Positions 8,001-19,289 of a stretch of DNA of 64,000 nt are shown piece after piece. The stretch comes from Nitzschia sp. DOCU1 (lineage: Eukaryota > Bacillariophyta > Bacillariophyceae > Bacillariales > Bacillariaceae). The stretch is from NCBI GenBank assembly GCA_951394045.1, contig OX595985.1:4526001-4590000 (forward strand), in the 5' to 3' direction. The position numbers were made by a program, and so were the translations under genes. The notes beneath the pieces are model-generated. The model was not told the DNA's origin. It did not search any database and saw nothing but the letters and a program-made list of their open reading frames with translations. Every line of letters starts with the position of its first letter. Positions within the stretch are counted from its first letter, which is position 1.

Positions 8001-11000
8001 TCAGGACAACCAGGCCTGAACGTTGCGAAGCCAAAGAAGTTTAAAGTCAAGGGTTTCAGAATGTAAAGCGGAGGGAGATCGTTGGAACCAACGCCTGGCA
8101 GGTGCAGGCAGGTCAGAACGATCCCGAGAGAAGGCAGCATTAATCGCTGCATCAAGATCAGCATGACGGCGGGAAAGAACAAGTGAGTCATCCGATCGAG
8201 AAAGGGAGCAGCGTAGCTGCCATGAACCCCACGCGATTTGCCAAATACGCCGAATCAACAAGGAGTGCCATCGGTTGCCAGTGCGCCGTGAGCCCAAATA
8301 CTGGTAATGTGCATGCTGTAGAGCAGTCCACGAGCGTAGCACAAAACCATCCAACAAGGCAGAGAGACCCAAGGATGCTTGAGCGGAGAGGAGGTCATGA
8401 TGAATAAGTGGCACATCGTTCGGGGGTGTCCACGGTTCAGAAAAAATGCAAGCGCGAAGGATTGACAATACACCGGCTTCGAGCGATGGATGTGTCCTTT
8501 GTTCCCGAAGCCACGACTCCAGTTCATTTAAGGAACGCTGGACGTGGGCCAAATTGTCGGAATGTTTGCACTGTATCAAATGATGTCGTGTTTCAACCAG
8601 ATCACAACGTGGGCAAAGGTCATTATCCACTGTCTGCCAACGGAAAAGGGTGCTTTGGAGGGGAAGAAATGATGATAGAAAGCGTGGAAGCCAAATCTGC
8701 CGGAATAGAGGAAGGCGTTGGAAAGCATTTCCTAGGGCGTCCCAATTGCAAGCCGAAGTATCCAAACGCAGGCGTTTAGACCAGTACTCCCTCGAAGAGG
8801 CCCCATAGTACAGATCTTCGACCCGTGTGCGCGACCAGCTACAAATGCGTCGAGTGCCACGCCAAAGAGACCACTGGCCAGTGTCGGGTTCATCAAGGTG
8901 GTGGGCCTGAAAGCCACCACGATCAAGCGTTTTCCAAAATGTTTTTGCAAGTGCATCCATGTTGCAGTTCAAACGTTCCCATGGGTTCAACAGGTGATAC
9001 GGCAGCAAGCGATCCCTGTGGCCATGCACATGGTGGGGAATCCACTGTAATGGGCTACGATGAAGTTCAAAACGAGCCGCCATGATGAGGTCGTAATGTG
9101 GGGCACTGGGGCGTGGGTCAAAGTTAGAAAACAAATTGTTCAAAACCGCTTTGCAATCACATGCGAGCGTAATAGTAGTTCCACTACGAACCCCTGGCCC
9201 TGGCGAAGAGAGGATCTGGGCGGTGGTGCGTAGAATGCCATAAGCCCCAGCAAGTTCTGCCCGATGTGGGTCAATATCCTCGGGGTCGCCCGGCGTTTGG
9301 TTGGCAAGGATCATATCATCGTGGGAGTCCTGAAGGTCGCCTCGGATAGTATAAGCCGCAGTGCCCCACCCATTCTTGAAAGAGCCATCGGTAAGGGTAA
9401 CAGAATGACCTGATAGAATACTGTCCCGGAGCCGCCGCAGAGAGGAAGGCCACCGGACCACCACTCCCCACCAAGAAGAAGGTGGACGCGAAGGAGCCCG
9501 TGGGAGCACAGGGAAAGCCGAGGAGACCAGCCGCCAATTACCACGACCCGTAGCCGAAGCAGGAAGGGAGCCCAGCGGAAGCGTATCAGCGGAATCGAGG
9601 AAACGAACGCGAAGGGAGCGAGAGGCATGCCCTGTGTTGGTAAGAACGTAGCGAGAAAAGCCCGTACATGGAGAAGATTGCCGAATGTACACGTGACAAG
9701 TCGAGGGGTCGAGGAAAACAGGCCATCCGGGAGGAACGGAAAGCCAGGACCCCAATGGCCGAATAAGGCGTTGACGGGAGTCGGAAGTCGGACCAAGGAA
9801 ACACGCAAGGAGGGCGTCATGCCACAGCCGCCAAGTATGAGCATTTGGGGAAGTTGAACGAGGCCATGCCAAATTGCAGTGCAAATCAACCGGCTCTCGT
9901 GACAGCAAAGCATCATGCGTAAGGCTGGTGCCATCACCAGTCGTAAGGTCAGAGAGGTAAATCAGACGACGAAACATTCGACATCGGTTAAGCATGGCCA
10001 GCTGCTTTGGGCTGTAGCCGTGATGGGCAAAAGCTTCCATAAGAAATACATCATTTTCACGTTGCGCCTCCAGAGCAGGTAAATGATCCTGCAAGGACAG
10101 TCCCAATCGACTAAGGAATTCCCACATGATATAAAGCTGCACCGGAGTACCACACCGATGCCACTGGTGGAAGTCGTACGACAATGGGCAACCAGGAAGT
10201 CCCAATTCTAGTCGCAAATTTTCAATAGTACACCGAAGTTGCCCCCCGGTAATATCGCGGAGTTTGTTGGCATGAAAGATGTAATTCTCGACTTGTTCGT
10301 AACCTTGTTCAAACCAGCAATCAAAGACGCCATAACCTAAGTATCGTCGGGGACTGTGCACAATAGAGAGGGGCATAGACTTGGGGAGGCCCAGGGCAGG
10401 TAGGGCTGAGACCTTCAAGCTCTTGGTGACACGTGTGCAATCTTTATAGGACAGGTGCGTAGCGACCAACGGATAAACCAAGGACCGAGTAATGCCCGAA
10501 GTAAGAGAGAGCCATCCCTCGGTGTGGGTCAACTGCCTCGTGGCAATCTTTGCCGCCCAAGCATCCACTTTTGCCGTCATGGCGGCGATTTGTGCAACTT
10601 GGTTACCATCTGGGGCGATCCAAATACCAAGTGTCTCTTCCGCATCGGAGGGTTCAAGGCCCCGAATTAACTCAGGGGCTGAGGCCGAAGACCGAAGCCA
10701 AAGAGAACCAGGACGAGAAGTAATCGTGCAAGGCCGCCATTCCTGACAACTTGGGTGCCAAAAGAAATCAATTAGCCACCAGTAGGTCTTGTCAACAGAT
10801 AAAGCACCACCAGTTGCGCGAAGCCCGCCACCCCAAAGATCCAGTGCTGCTTGCGCCTCCTGGATAAGGCCTTGGATAGTAGGGCAATGTAAGGGAGCGA
10901 TGATGGAATCCGAGTCATCAACAAAGGTAAAGCAGCTGAAAAAGATATGTTCGTTAGAGAAGGGAGCAACCGCCTCAATACCAAAGCCACGATTCCGGAG

Positions 11001-13779
11001 CATATTGATTAGCGGAATGGTCATCACCAACCAAATCGCTGGGCCGGCCCCATTCCCTTGACCAATTCCTTGGAGTGGAATGCGAAGGGCACCATAGGCA
11101 GTCGAGCTCTGTCCAAAAACTGTAGAGATGTAGTGATTTAATTCCTGCAGCGTCCCAAACATAACCTTGCATACCTCTGGAGTCACACCCAAACGTTGCA
11201 TGCATATGCTAGCAACTACGTGCACAATCCGATCGTAGCAAGAAGCGGCATCGTTCCCACAGATGATGCCAGCCCGGCGAAGCTGGTAGAGGATATCGAT
11301 AGCCAGCACCTTGTTTAGAGCGCAAATATTAGCACGACATCCCGGGCGACTGCCATAGGCCTCCAAAGGGATGAGACCAAGATTATCTGCTTGTCGTATC
11401 ATGGCTCGGCCAACTCGCTTATTCAACATATTGAACAGGGAATGAAATAACACGATGATCCGCAACTTTTGAACATTGACAGAGGTTACCTTCTTTGGGA
11501 TCATAACGTCTAAAGACTTCTTCCACAATTCAGGAGAAAAACCGGCGGCAATTGGAATGTTGGCAAAAGCCGCATCAATAGCTGCGGTTTCTTGATGGTC
11601 GCTTCCGGCAATAAAATCAGCAAAGCTGGGACCAAAAGGGCTAGCAGCAACACGGCCCTTCATACGTTGCCAGCCAGCAGTATGTGCTCTTGCATCAACA
11701 AAACCAGTTATCGGAGCGGTGGAGCGAATAGCATCTGGCATCTTCAATTCGGCAAGAAACAATCTTGTGGGTTCATCCACGTCCTCTCCTGGAACAAATT
11801 CACCCGCCAGAATAGCATCAACCACGGACTGGCAAGCCTGAAAACCCAGCTGTTGATGCAAGGAGCCCGTCATAAAAGGGGTATCCACAGTTTGTGAAAA
11901 ACGACGAGCTCCTTCATCAGCGCAGGCTGCCTCAATATCCTCCCGAGTAGTGCACTGAATTGTTTGGCCCTCCTCATCCACGGTCTCAAGGATACTAATG
12001 TTGGTTCGGGGCCTTCGTTCCATGACCCGGCGCACATGCCCAAAATGGCGGCGCATACCAGCAGTATGAATGTCCGCTCGTTCTTGCGCAGCAGGGTCGA
12101 TTCCGCGAGCTTCAGCGCGACTTCGATTGCGACGGGCACGGCTTTCCTTGTGGAGCTTGGCTTGATGGCGTTTCGCATGACGGTAGCGTTTGCGGACATC
12201 ACGTTTTTGTTCTGCGATCTGTTCCCGCGTGAGCCGTAAGGCGTCCGTGATATGGAGTTTCAGCATGAGCCTTCGGATCTTGCGGCTATCCACACGGCGT
12301 TTAGACCGATGAATGAAGACCAGGTTCCAAAGGTAAATCTCCTCCCGAAGAGCCCCAATTTCTTCAGAGTAAAGCACTCGACCAGCAAAAAAGGGAGCGC
12401 ATTTTAAACGAGCCTCTTTGCGCAGTCGCAGATCCAGTGCCGCCAAATTATTATACCGGATCTCATCCGTGGCCGTGAACAAATTACCCTCAGCCTTGAG
12501 AGCAAGGGAGGCCAGCTGTCCCTGTAGGTCATGTTGGCTACGCAGCTTGCTGAGAAGACGGCAATAACGTTTGCTTGCGAGCACGTGGGTCATCAAGTGG
12601 GAAATTTCGAATTTCCTTTTTAGCAGGGCGGGGAGCTGCAAAGCCAAAAAGAGATTCATCTTGCACATCCAACCACAGCAAACGATGATCAGTATTCACT
12701 CCCAAAGCCAAGGAACCAAACCCAGAGAGACCACAGGCAACAATGTCAAGACCCGGAGAGCACCACACGGCATCGATCGGATGGGAGGATACCGTACTTT
12801 TATTGCAGGTGGGAACAAACGTGGACTCCCCCCACATTTGATCGTGAACGTCAAGCAGACCAAGACCGGCCGTCCATTCCTGCAGGCGAGAAGCCCTGGT
12901 GTTTTCATTAGCATCGAGGCCCAAGATAATTTGGTCCCCATCGGCCATCCACTGGCGAATAGCCTGGCCCAAATCCTCAAGAAAGGCTGCTCGGGGACAT
13001 CGGTAAGATGCACCCGATTCCTTCCAAAAAAGTTCATGTTGAGAGTACACAGAATTTGGCCGATCAGAAGAATCGAGGACCGGGCGATACCCAGTGATAA
13101 CACGGGTCCGCATGCCATGTTTTCCCAACAAAGTGATCCAACTCCAACGACCCAGTCCGGAGGGATCAGTGCCATGGAGACCAAGACGGATTTGAAGCTT
13201 AGGCTCCACGAAGTAGGCTGTTCCACCAAAAAGGACATTTTCGGTGGAGGCGGAATGAACATTGACTTCAGCACGGGAGAACCCAGCATATTTCGCTGTG
13301 CGTCGTGACCATGATCCTGCCGCATTACATTTCGAAAGATTGATATTAACTTCTTGAATTCCCAAAAACGAAAAGTCCTTGGATGGAATGAATTTAAAGA
13401 ACTCTTGATATTGGGGGGAACTTGGTTCTGTGTGCAACCCGCTAATGTTGAGGAAACCAAACCTCGTAGTACCAGGTGTGGCTGATGCCACTAGGGGGCT
13501 GCCGACAGGACCATTCCAATTTCGACGTGAAGAAGGGCACCCTCCTGACGGCCGTCGAGATCGTCGGGAGTTGCCTCGGCGCCTATTCATCCTCCTGGGC
13601 ACCGACACCGGTGCCAGGCACTGCTCCATGTGGAGCAGCGGCCTGAGGGGAGGAGGAAGAGGCAAGTTGTGCATCGATAGCGTCCGCAGATATTCCAGCG
13701 GCCTGCAGCATGGCACGAAGGACGTCGACTTGAGAAATAGCGGCGGCACGTTCCGCTTCAATTTCCTTATTTTCATCAC
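8001..13779 (-). pseudogene. LINE ORF2: AP endonuclease - reverse transcriptase - RNase H (one frameshift)
   Basis: The first segment (13779-12538) holds an APE-type endonuclease: FGFLNISGLH, LGIQEVN (catalytic Glu), LGLDANENT and VNTDHRLLW (C-terminal D-H pair). A one-base frameshift near 12575 moves the frame into the second segment (12668-8001, 1555 residues). There the RT shows RIIVLFHSLFN, GNDAASCYDR (Asp about 473), QGIGQGNGAG and TFVDDSDS (catalytic DD about 584). RNase H follows near residues 1110-1250 with LTDGSFKNGWG, HRAELAGA, LACDCKAVL and NMDALAK. CPRCDLVETRHHLIQC gives a zinc knuckle. It nicks target DNA and reverse-transcribes LINE RNA in place. The 5' end overlaps the ORF1 stop. 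Apart from the frameshift it is undamaged, so a sequencing error is possible. Confidence 0.88.
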
Positions 13780-16266
13780 GAAGCTGAGCAGAGATCATGC
13801 GCTCATGGCGGAGATTGCGACGAGTAGACTCGGTCGTGAAGCCGGATCCCATGGTGCTGACGGAACCAGCATCACGGGGAGTAGAATGGTCGTCATTGGT
13901 TGCTGCCAACGTGGTGGCAATTTCATCCGGAACAAGGTCAAAGGAGACCTTTGTATTAGGGTCTGGTGCCGCCGGAGGCGGGGCTTCAGTGACAACCGTG
14001 TCTCCATCATGATCCCGGCCCACATAATCCCCAAGGGATTGATCATCGTTGGCAAGGATGTTGCGGTTGGCAAGCATTTCACCCACAGTAGCGCCATCAC
14101 CAGGAGGTGCACCAGAGGGTGGGCCAGCATTAACCTTTTGATCCTGTGAAGGGGAGAAGGCGTCCGTCATCATTGCATTTTTCCACTTGTTGGAAAGTCC
14201 GTAAGGGTCATCACCATCATCGTCAAAATCCAAATTGGTGACTGTAAGGCCTTGTTTTGGGTCCCACTTGTCATCTGCATGATGGTCGATTGCGTCTGGA
14301 GACCACCAACGAGCAGCATCGGGGCCAAATAAGTACAAGCTTTGCGGAATCATGCTGACCATGAAGGACTCCATAACATCGACATACTCTTGCACTGCCA
14401 AGAGGACATGGCCTTCATCGCGCCAGTGTGGCATAATCCCAATGCAGAGACGGGCTGTGATTTTACACGGAGGGTGCTGTGCCATAATAAAGGACCGGGC
14501 ATCGTGAATAACGCCATCACAAGCTCAGGGCAGTGAATGCGAACCAGAAAATCATTGATGAAGAAGCGTTGCTTGACCGCCGCCGTCACCATGGTGGCTG
14601 CAGGGGGCTCCTTGGCACCTGGACGGGGGCCAGCTTTCTTGAGGGCCGGGCCTTTGAAACTAGTGAAGCAGGGAATAGCTCGGACCTTCTGACCAAGGAG
14701 GCGGTGGCGGCTCTTCCGATGGAAGCGTTTCATGAGAGCTTTCATGAGAACGAGCCGCGCCGATGTTTCGCAATCAATATGGAGAGCCTGCGGCGGTGGA
14801 TTTTTATTTCGGTCATCTGGATCCGGAAATTCATACATCCGTCCATCCGGTCGTTTGACACGGCGCCACTGAGCACCAATAATGGTCTTGGAGTTAAGTT
14901 TCAGATCCCGGCGCAGTTCGTCACATACTTTATCGGCGTCCATTGACTGGTTGGAATAGAGCAACCAGATCAAGGAGGAATGCTTTGCACATTGCATATG
15001 ATGAGGGCTTTTTGTAATTTTTAGCCCGACGGTTTCCAATTCATCCACAAGACGATAACCCAAATCCGGGAGGTCGATGGAGAGGGTATCAGGGGAAGCT
15101 GTAACGAAATGGAGATTGATCCATGCATCGAACGACGTAACCTTCTTCTTTGGTTTCGGAGGGAGGGATCCCAGAATGGTCTTCAGGAGGAGGTCGTCTT
15201 TCTTAGACCCATCACCAGTGGGCATGTCGGTCGCTTTAGAGAAAATTTCCGGGGATTTCTTGAAATCCCAAGCAGCAAGGCTAATAGCTGTGCCTCCTTC
15301 ATCTTGAACAGCTTTTAGGGTAGATTTCAGGATCTTTGCGATGCTCTTTTTGTAGTGGACCGCATCAACCCCCGGGATAATAGCCTTGTACCGAATAGTC
15401 TTGTTGCGGTTAAGGGGTTCATCGAATTCGACCCGACCGTCAGACAAAGGGATCACGCCATCACTAGCAACGTCTACGTAAGGGCGTCCAGCAGAACGGG
15501 ACAAACGTGCACTGTGAAGATTAATTGGGTCAATGTTTAAATTCCCTTGGGCATCTTCACGTAAAGCTTGGATTTCCATTGCATCGACCGAGATTTGATC
15601 TTCATCAAGGGCAACATCGCGTACAGCACCTTCTGGGTTGTAAGAAGCATCGTCCTCGTCCTCTTCGTCACCAATGCCAAATTCGTCCTCATCAGAATCC
15701 TCATCGGCAAGGTTGGATTCAACTGCGGGGGAGTCCACCTGATATTCAGGGCGGGGTTCAACAAAAATAACGGAACCGGTTCGGCTAGCATCATCATCAG
15801 CATCATCGATACAGATGGCCTCTGTTTCACCGGGTTGGACCGACATATCCTCGTCTTCGGTGTCTACCAGGGGGTCATAGGGGTTATCAGCAGCACCTCC
15901 TCCATCCAACCGAGTAGTAGGGCAATTCTTTTTCTTATTCCTGCCCTTCTGAGGGGTATGCTTGGACCCAGCGGGGCGTTTTCCCTTTTTTATCTTGTCG
16001 ATAAGCTCCTCGGTATCGCCCGAATGGATATCATCGTCGTCGAGGGCGGAGTCATAATCCTTGGTACTGGGGCTACGTGCAGTGCTACGAGCCGGGGTCA
16101 CAGCATTGGGCGGACGTGCCTGAAGCACTCCCGAGGTGGATTTTCCACCTCCACGCCCCGGACCAACGGCATCTTTAGTTGCAGATGGTGGGTTGCGACG
16201 AGATGAAGTGTGGCGGGGGGAGGACTTGCCCTTTCGAGGATATTGTTTGTGTTTCACCATGGTCAA
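13583..16266 (-). pseudogene. LINE ORF1 protein (one frameshift)
   Basis: The ATG at 16266 begins a basic, Ser/Arg/Lys-rich N-terminus, then long acidic stretches (EDSDEDEFG, DEEDEDDAS). A globular region with no family I recognise follows at residues 270-600. A frameshift between about 14515 and 14535 moves the frame into the segment ending at 13583. That segment carries a Glu-rich helical stretch (LRDENKEIEAERAAA), plausibly a coiled coil. In LINEs ORF1 binds the element RNA and accompanies ORF2. It is the first gene after a 75-nt leader and its stop overlaps the start of ORF2. Assignment rests on position and composition, not on a recognised domain. Confidence 0.7.
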
Positions 16267-16341
16267 ATGTCCCCGTTTCTACGAAAAACGTGGTACAAGA
16301 CGCACAGCTAAATAAATATCAATTTAGACTTTTGCGCGCGG

Positions 16342-16356
16342 GACGGCGATGCTAAT
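16342..16356 (+). repeat. LINE target-site duplication, right copy
   Basis: Exact copy of 7778-7792; see the left copy. Confidence 0.95.
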
Positions 16357-17155
16357 TTTAAATGGGCTATCGGTTCAGAGGAATACGTTAAAGAAGCAAT
16401 CCGGGTGATCCAATTACGGATCGACGGGACCCTGAAGAATAAGGTCAGCTCTGTACTACCGAATGGCTACAGACCAGAGCTGGATTCATCGCCACTACTA
16501 AATGACGACGGTGTATCATTTTACATGCAATGTATTGGAATTTTGCGTTGGATTGTTGAGTTGGGGAGGATTGACATCTGCGGAGAGGTCTCGATGCTGT
16601 CAGCGTAGAATGCGTGCCCGAGGAAAGGACATCTGGATGCGGTGCTACATGTGTTTGCATATTTGAAGTCCCACGATCGATCTAAACTTGTCATGGATGA
16701 CGCCTACATGGAGTGGGAGGAGTTGCCCAAATGCGATTGGTCTGAATTCTATCCGTACGCGCCAAGGCCATTAGGAAAACCAGTGGTAATTACTATGTTC
16801 GTCGATGCTTCACATGCTGCTAACCTTGTTACTCGACAGTCGCGCACAGGTGTGTTGATTTTCTTGAACAGAGCGCCAATTGTTTGGTACTCAAAGAAAC
16901 AGAACAGTGTTGAAACAAGTTCGTTTGGCTCCGAGTTCATGGCTTTAAAAACCGGAGTTGAGTTGTTGGAAGCGTTGCGCTACAAGCTGAGAATGATGGG
17001 CATCCCTATCGAGGGCTATGCCAATGTTAGAGTTGACAACATGTCCGTCGTGAAGAATACAAGCGTTCCCGAATCGATGCTGAAGAAGAAGTCGAATTCC
17101 ATTGCGTATCACTACGTTCGTTCAAAGGCTGCGGCCGAGGATTCCTGCATAGTAG
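16357..17155 (+). pseudogene. Copia-type Pol, 3' part (RT end and RNase H), one stop codon, truncated
   Basis: This continues the frame broken at 7792. A TAG at 16606-16608 interrupts it where related copia proteins have an aromatic residue (SMLSA stop NACPRKGH). RNase H motifs are clear: TMFVDASHAAN (D), SKKQNSVETSSFGSEFMAL (E), VRVDNMSVVKN (D) and IAYHYVRSKAAAE. After residue AAAEDS the typical ending of copia RNase H (HIRSxxNxADxxTK) is missing and the sequence runs into the palindrome-rich repeat at 17157. No LTR, polypurine tract or target duplication could be assigned. Confidence 0.82.
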
Positions 17156-17156
17156 A

Positions 17157-17361
17157 CATTCGAATGTTGGAACGTTTCAACGTTAGAACATTACAAAGTT
17201 GTAACCTAGTGTCATGTTGTGTGCAAGGGAAGAATGCGTGACACAAGGACAGCAGCAAGAGGATTCCTGAATTGTAAAACATTCGAATGTTGGAATGTTC
17301 TAACGGTGGAACGTTCCAACGTTAGAACGTTACAACGGTGTAACCTAGTGTTATGTTGTGT
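17157..17361. repeat. Duplicated palindrome-rich repeat with AACGTT/TTCGAA sites
   Basis: Two related units (about 17157-17222 and 17278-17361) both start ACATTCGAATGTTGGAA. Both contain several GAACGTT/AACGTT/AACATT palindromes and end CCTAGTGTYATGTTGTGT. The second unit is expanded by additional palindromes. The sequence interrupts the copia RNase H end. It may be a small palindromic transposon remnant or a self-amplifying palindrome cluster. Confidence 0.6.
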
Positions 17362-17780
17362 ACATTTTGGTGGACTTGGCAGTTTTGGCGGACCATTTTG
17401 TTTGTGTAGTGGGGATACAAGGTGCCCTCTCTAGTAGTAAGAGAGACACCTCGAGCACTCATCAAAAACGGGGGGATCGGCTGCGTCGAGCATACGCGCT
17501 CATTTTCACGAGCTCCTCAACCTGACCAAAAATCGAATCGAATCATGCGATGACTATAATACTCGATTGATATGGCTGCTCTTCACTATCAGGTCGTCGC
17601 ATCATCATATATCTAGAGTGCCGACATCATGCATGCTATGATGATTGGTCGAGCGATGGCCACCTCCACCGTCATCGTCTGTTTGAACGATATCCCCCGG
17701 CCGATCGTTTGTCATGGGCCATTGTTGCGTCTTCCGCCTTGACATGCCCCGCACTATGCGATCGTCCTCGCTATCTATCC
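17362..17780. other. Non-coding stretch, nothing recognised
   Basis: Short ORFs only, with no domain or repeat that I can name. It separates the copia remnant from the 3' end of a spliced minus-strand gene fragment. Confidence 0.4.
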
Positions 17781-17902
17781 GTCGAAGAAGAAGGAGGATT
17801 CGTCGGGGCAGGAACAAGCGGCAACATCAAATCGGGGACTTCCCCCACCTGAACTCAACTGACGTCTATGTCCACTGCTATTCGGTGCCGAGAGCTTGCG
17901 GG

Positions 17903-18868
17903 TCAAACCAGCCGGGGTTGCAATCGTCTCTGGACCAGTTTCTTTGCTGTGTGGCGAAGCCAAGGCATTTTTGCATCTGCGTCATCGTCGTCATTTCTGC
18001 CACCACTCCTCAATGGAATCACTTTTTCGGGATTCGTTTCATCGTGATCCTTGTCGCCTTTGGCTCCTTCTTCCGACCCGGGTAATTTTTCGACTTTGGA
18101 TATAGTACTTCTGTGCAATGGATGTTGTTGATGCTGTTGATGCTGCGATGGATCGGAAGACGTCGCTTCTGAATCGACGGAAGATTGTGCATTCGTAGCC
18201 CGATCTGCTCCCAATGCTGACAAGTACATGGATTGTTGCACAATTTCATGAATTTCTCGGGTTGACGTTGTGGAATTCAAAATATGGACCTGTGAAAAAA
18301 AGAAATTATCCGAACCCACCTAAAGTAGTATCAAAACAGTGCACGAAATGAGGACCTAGAGTAGAAGGAAGCACTTTCTTCCTCATGGAAGGAATCCTTT
18401 GTTACTCACCGTATTCACAGTTTGCATCCTTCGATGTCTGTTTGCATCCGAATAGTTTCGAGTGAAGATTTCAGGATCAATACTACCCTCATTGTCCATT
18501 ATCATCATATTGCCGTCCACATCGTAATCCAATGGTGGTTGTTCCTCCTCGCCTTCCGTGGTTCAATCGGCTGATTCATGATCGTTTCACGATCTTCCAA
18601 ATGTGCTATCTCGGGGCAACCGTTGCTGTTGCTGCGAAGTATTATCCCCACGTGTATAAGTGGAAGCTGGAATATTCGAACCATACGCTGTCGAGGAGGG
18701 CAAGGAAGCCGACGCGGCTGTCGTCAATCCACGAGGATTGTGATGTGATCTGGTATTCTTTCGATATTGATCCGTCGCCGAACTATTGTATTTGCGTTTG
18801 CGATCCATCGCTCGAATCAGCAACAATTCTTTTTCTACTTCGACATCCGAAACGGGTCGTCGTCCCAT
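17903..18868 (-). pseudogene. Spliced gene of unknown function, probably decayed
   Basis: Two exons are supported. Exon A ends RMQTVNT at 18410, followed by a GTGAGT donor. A 120-nt intron (18290-18409) ends TTTCACAG, and exon B (18289-17903) starts VHILNSTTSTREIHEIVQQ in phase. Exon B is rich in Ser, Gln, His and Asp (QHQQHQQH, DDDDADAK) and ends after LQPRLV. Upstream coding quality is good but uses three frames (MGRRPVSDVEVEKE from 18868; a segment with LEDRETIMNQP; EEQPPLDYDVDG). This implies two more frameshifts or unrecognised introns. No domain is recognised. It may be a host regulatory protein or part of an older insertion. It is oriented away from the helicase gene at 19290. Confidence 0.45.
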
Positions 18869-19289
18869 GGCCCCCCGTATGAATAATGAGTGGTCCAAAG
18901 GCCGAAAAGGGAATAATGACATGAAAGAACACGAGTAGAACCATCAACAAGAAAAGGTACTGAATGAGCAATCCATAACAAGAGCAAATATGGTAGGTAG
19001 GCTCGGCTTTTCGCCAGGGATAAGGGCCTATTACCTGATGACGTTTGCATTCGGAAACGCCTACTGGTCGATAGGCGGGACCGTGCCATTAAGAAACGCG
19101 TGCACTGTCGTTGAGAAACGCCGGCCGGTTCCCACATGGTACCGAGAAAGCAAACGGAAGAATAAATGTAATGCATACGAGCATAATTAAAATTTCCAAA
19201 AAAGGGTCGACACATGGTAGACGGGCTCGTTTGGGCCATAGTGGAAAAACGGATGCGGTACGCCAAAATCTGAAAAGGGGGGCGCAGGA
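18869..19289. other. Intergenic stretch between divergent genes
   Basis: No convincing coding sequence. It contains a short repeated GAAACGCC element (19056, 19092, 19114) and lies between the decayed minus-strand gene and the plus-strand helicase gene, so it could hold their promoters. No motif is strong enough to name. Confidence 0.3.

Larger units (their letters stand above)
7793..16341 (-). mobile_element. LINE (non-LTR) retrotransposon with APE endonuclease, RT and RNase H, near full length
   Basis: An 8.5-kb element on the minus strand is flanked by a perfect 15-bp duplication. It has a short 5' UTR of about 75 nt, ORF1, then ORF2 with endonuclease, RT, RNase H and a CCHC motif. The minus-strand 3' end is a short ATTTT-type tandem repeat rather than poly(A). 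Only one frameshift is seen in each ORF, so it is recent. An APE endonuclease plus RNase H points to the I/R1-like half of LINE diversity; I cannot assign the clade. Confidence 0.92.
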
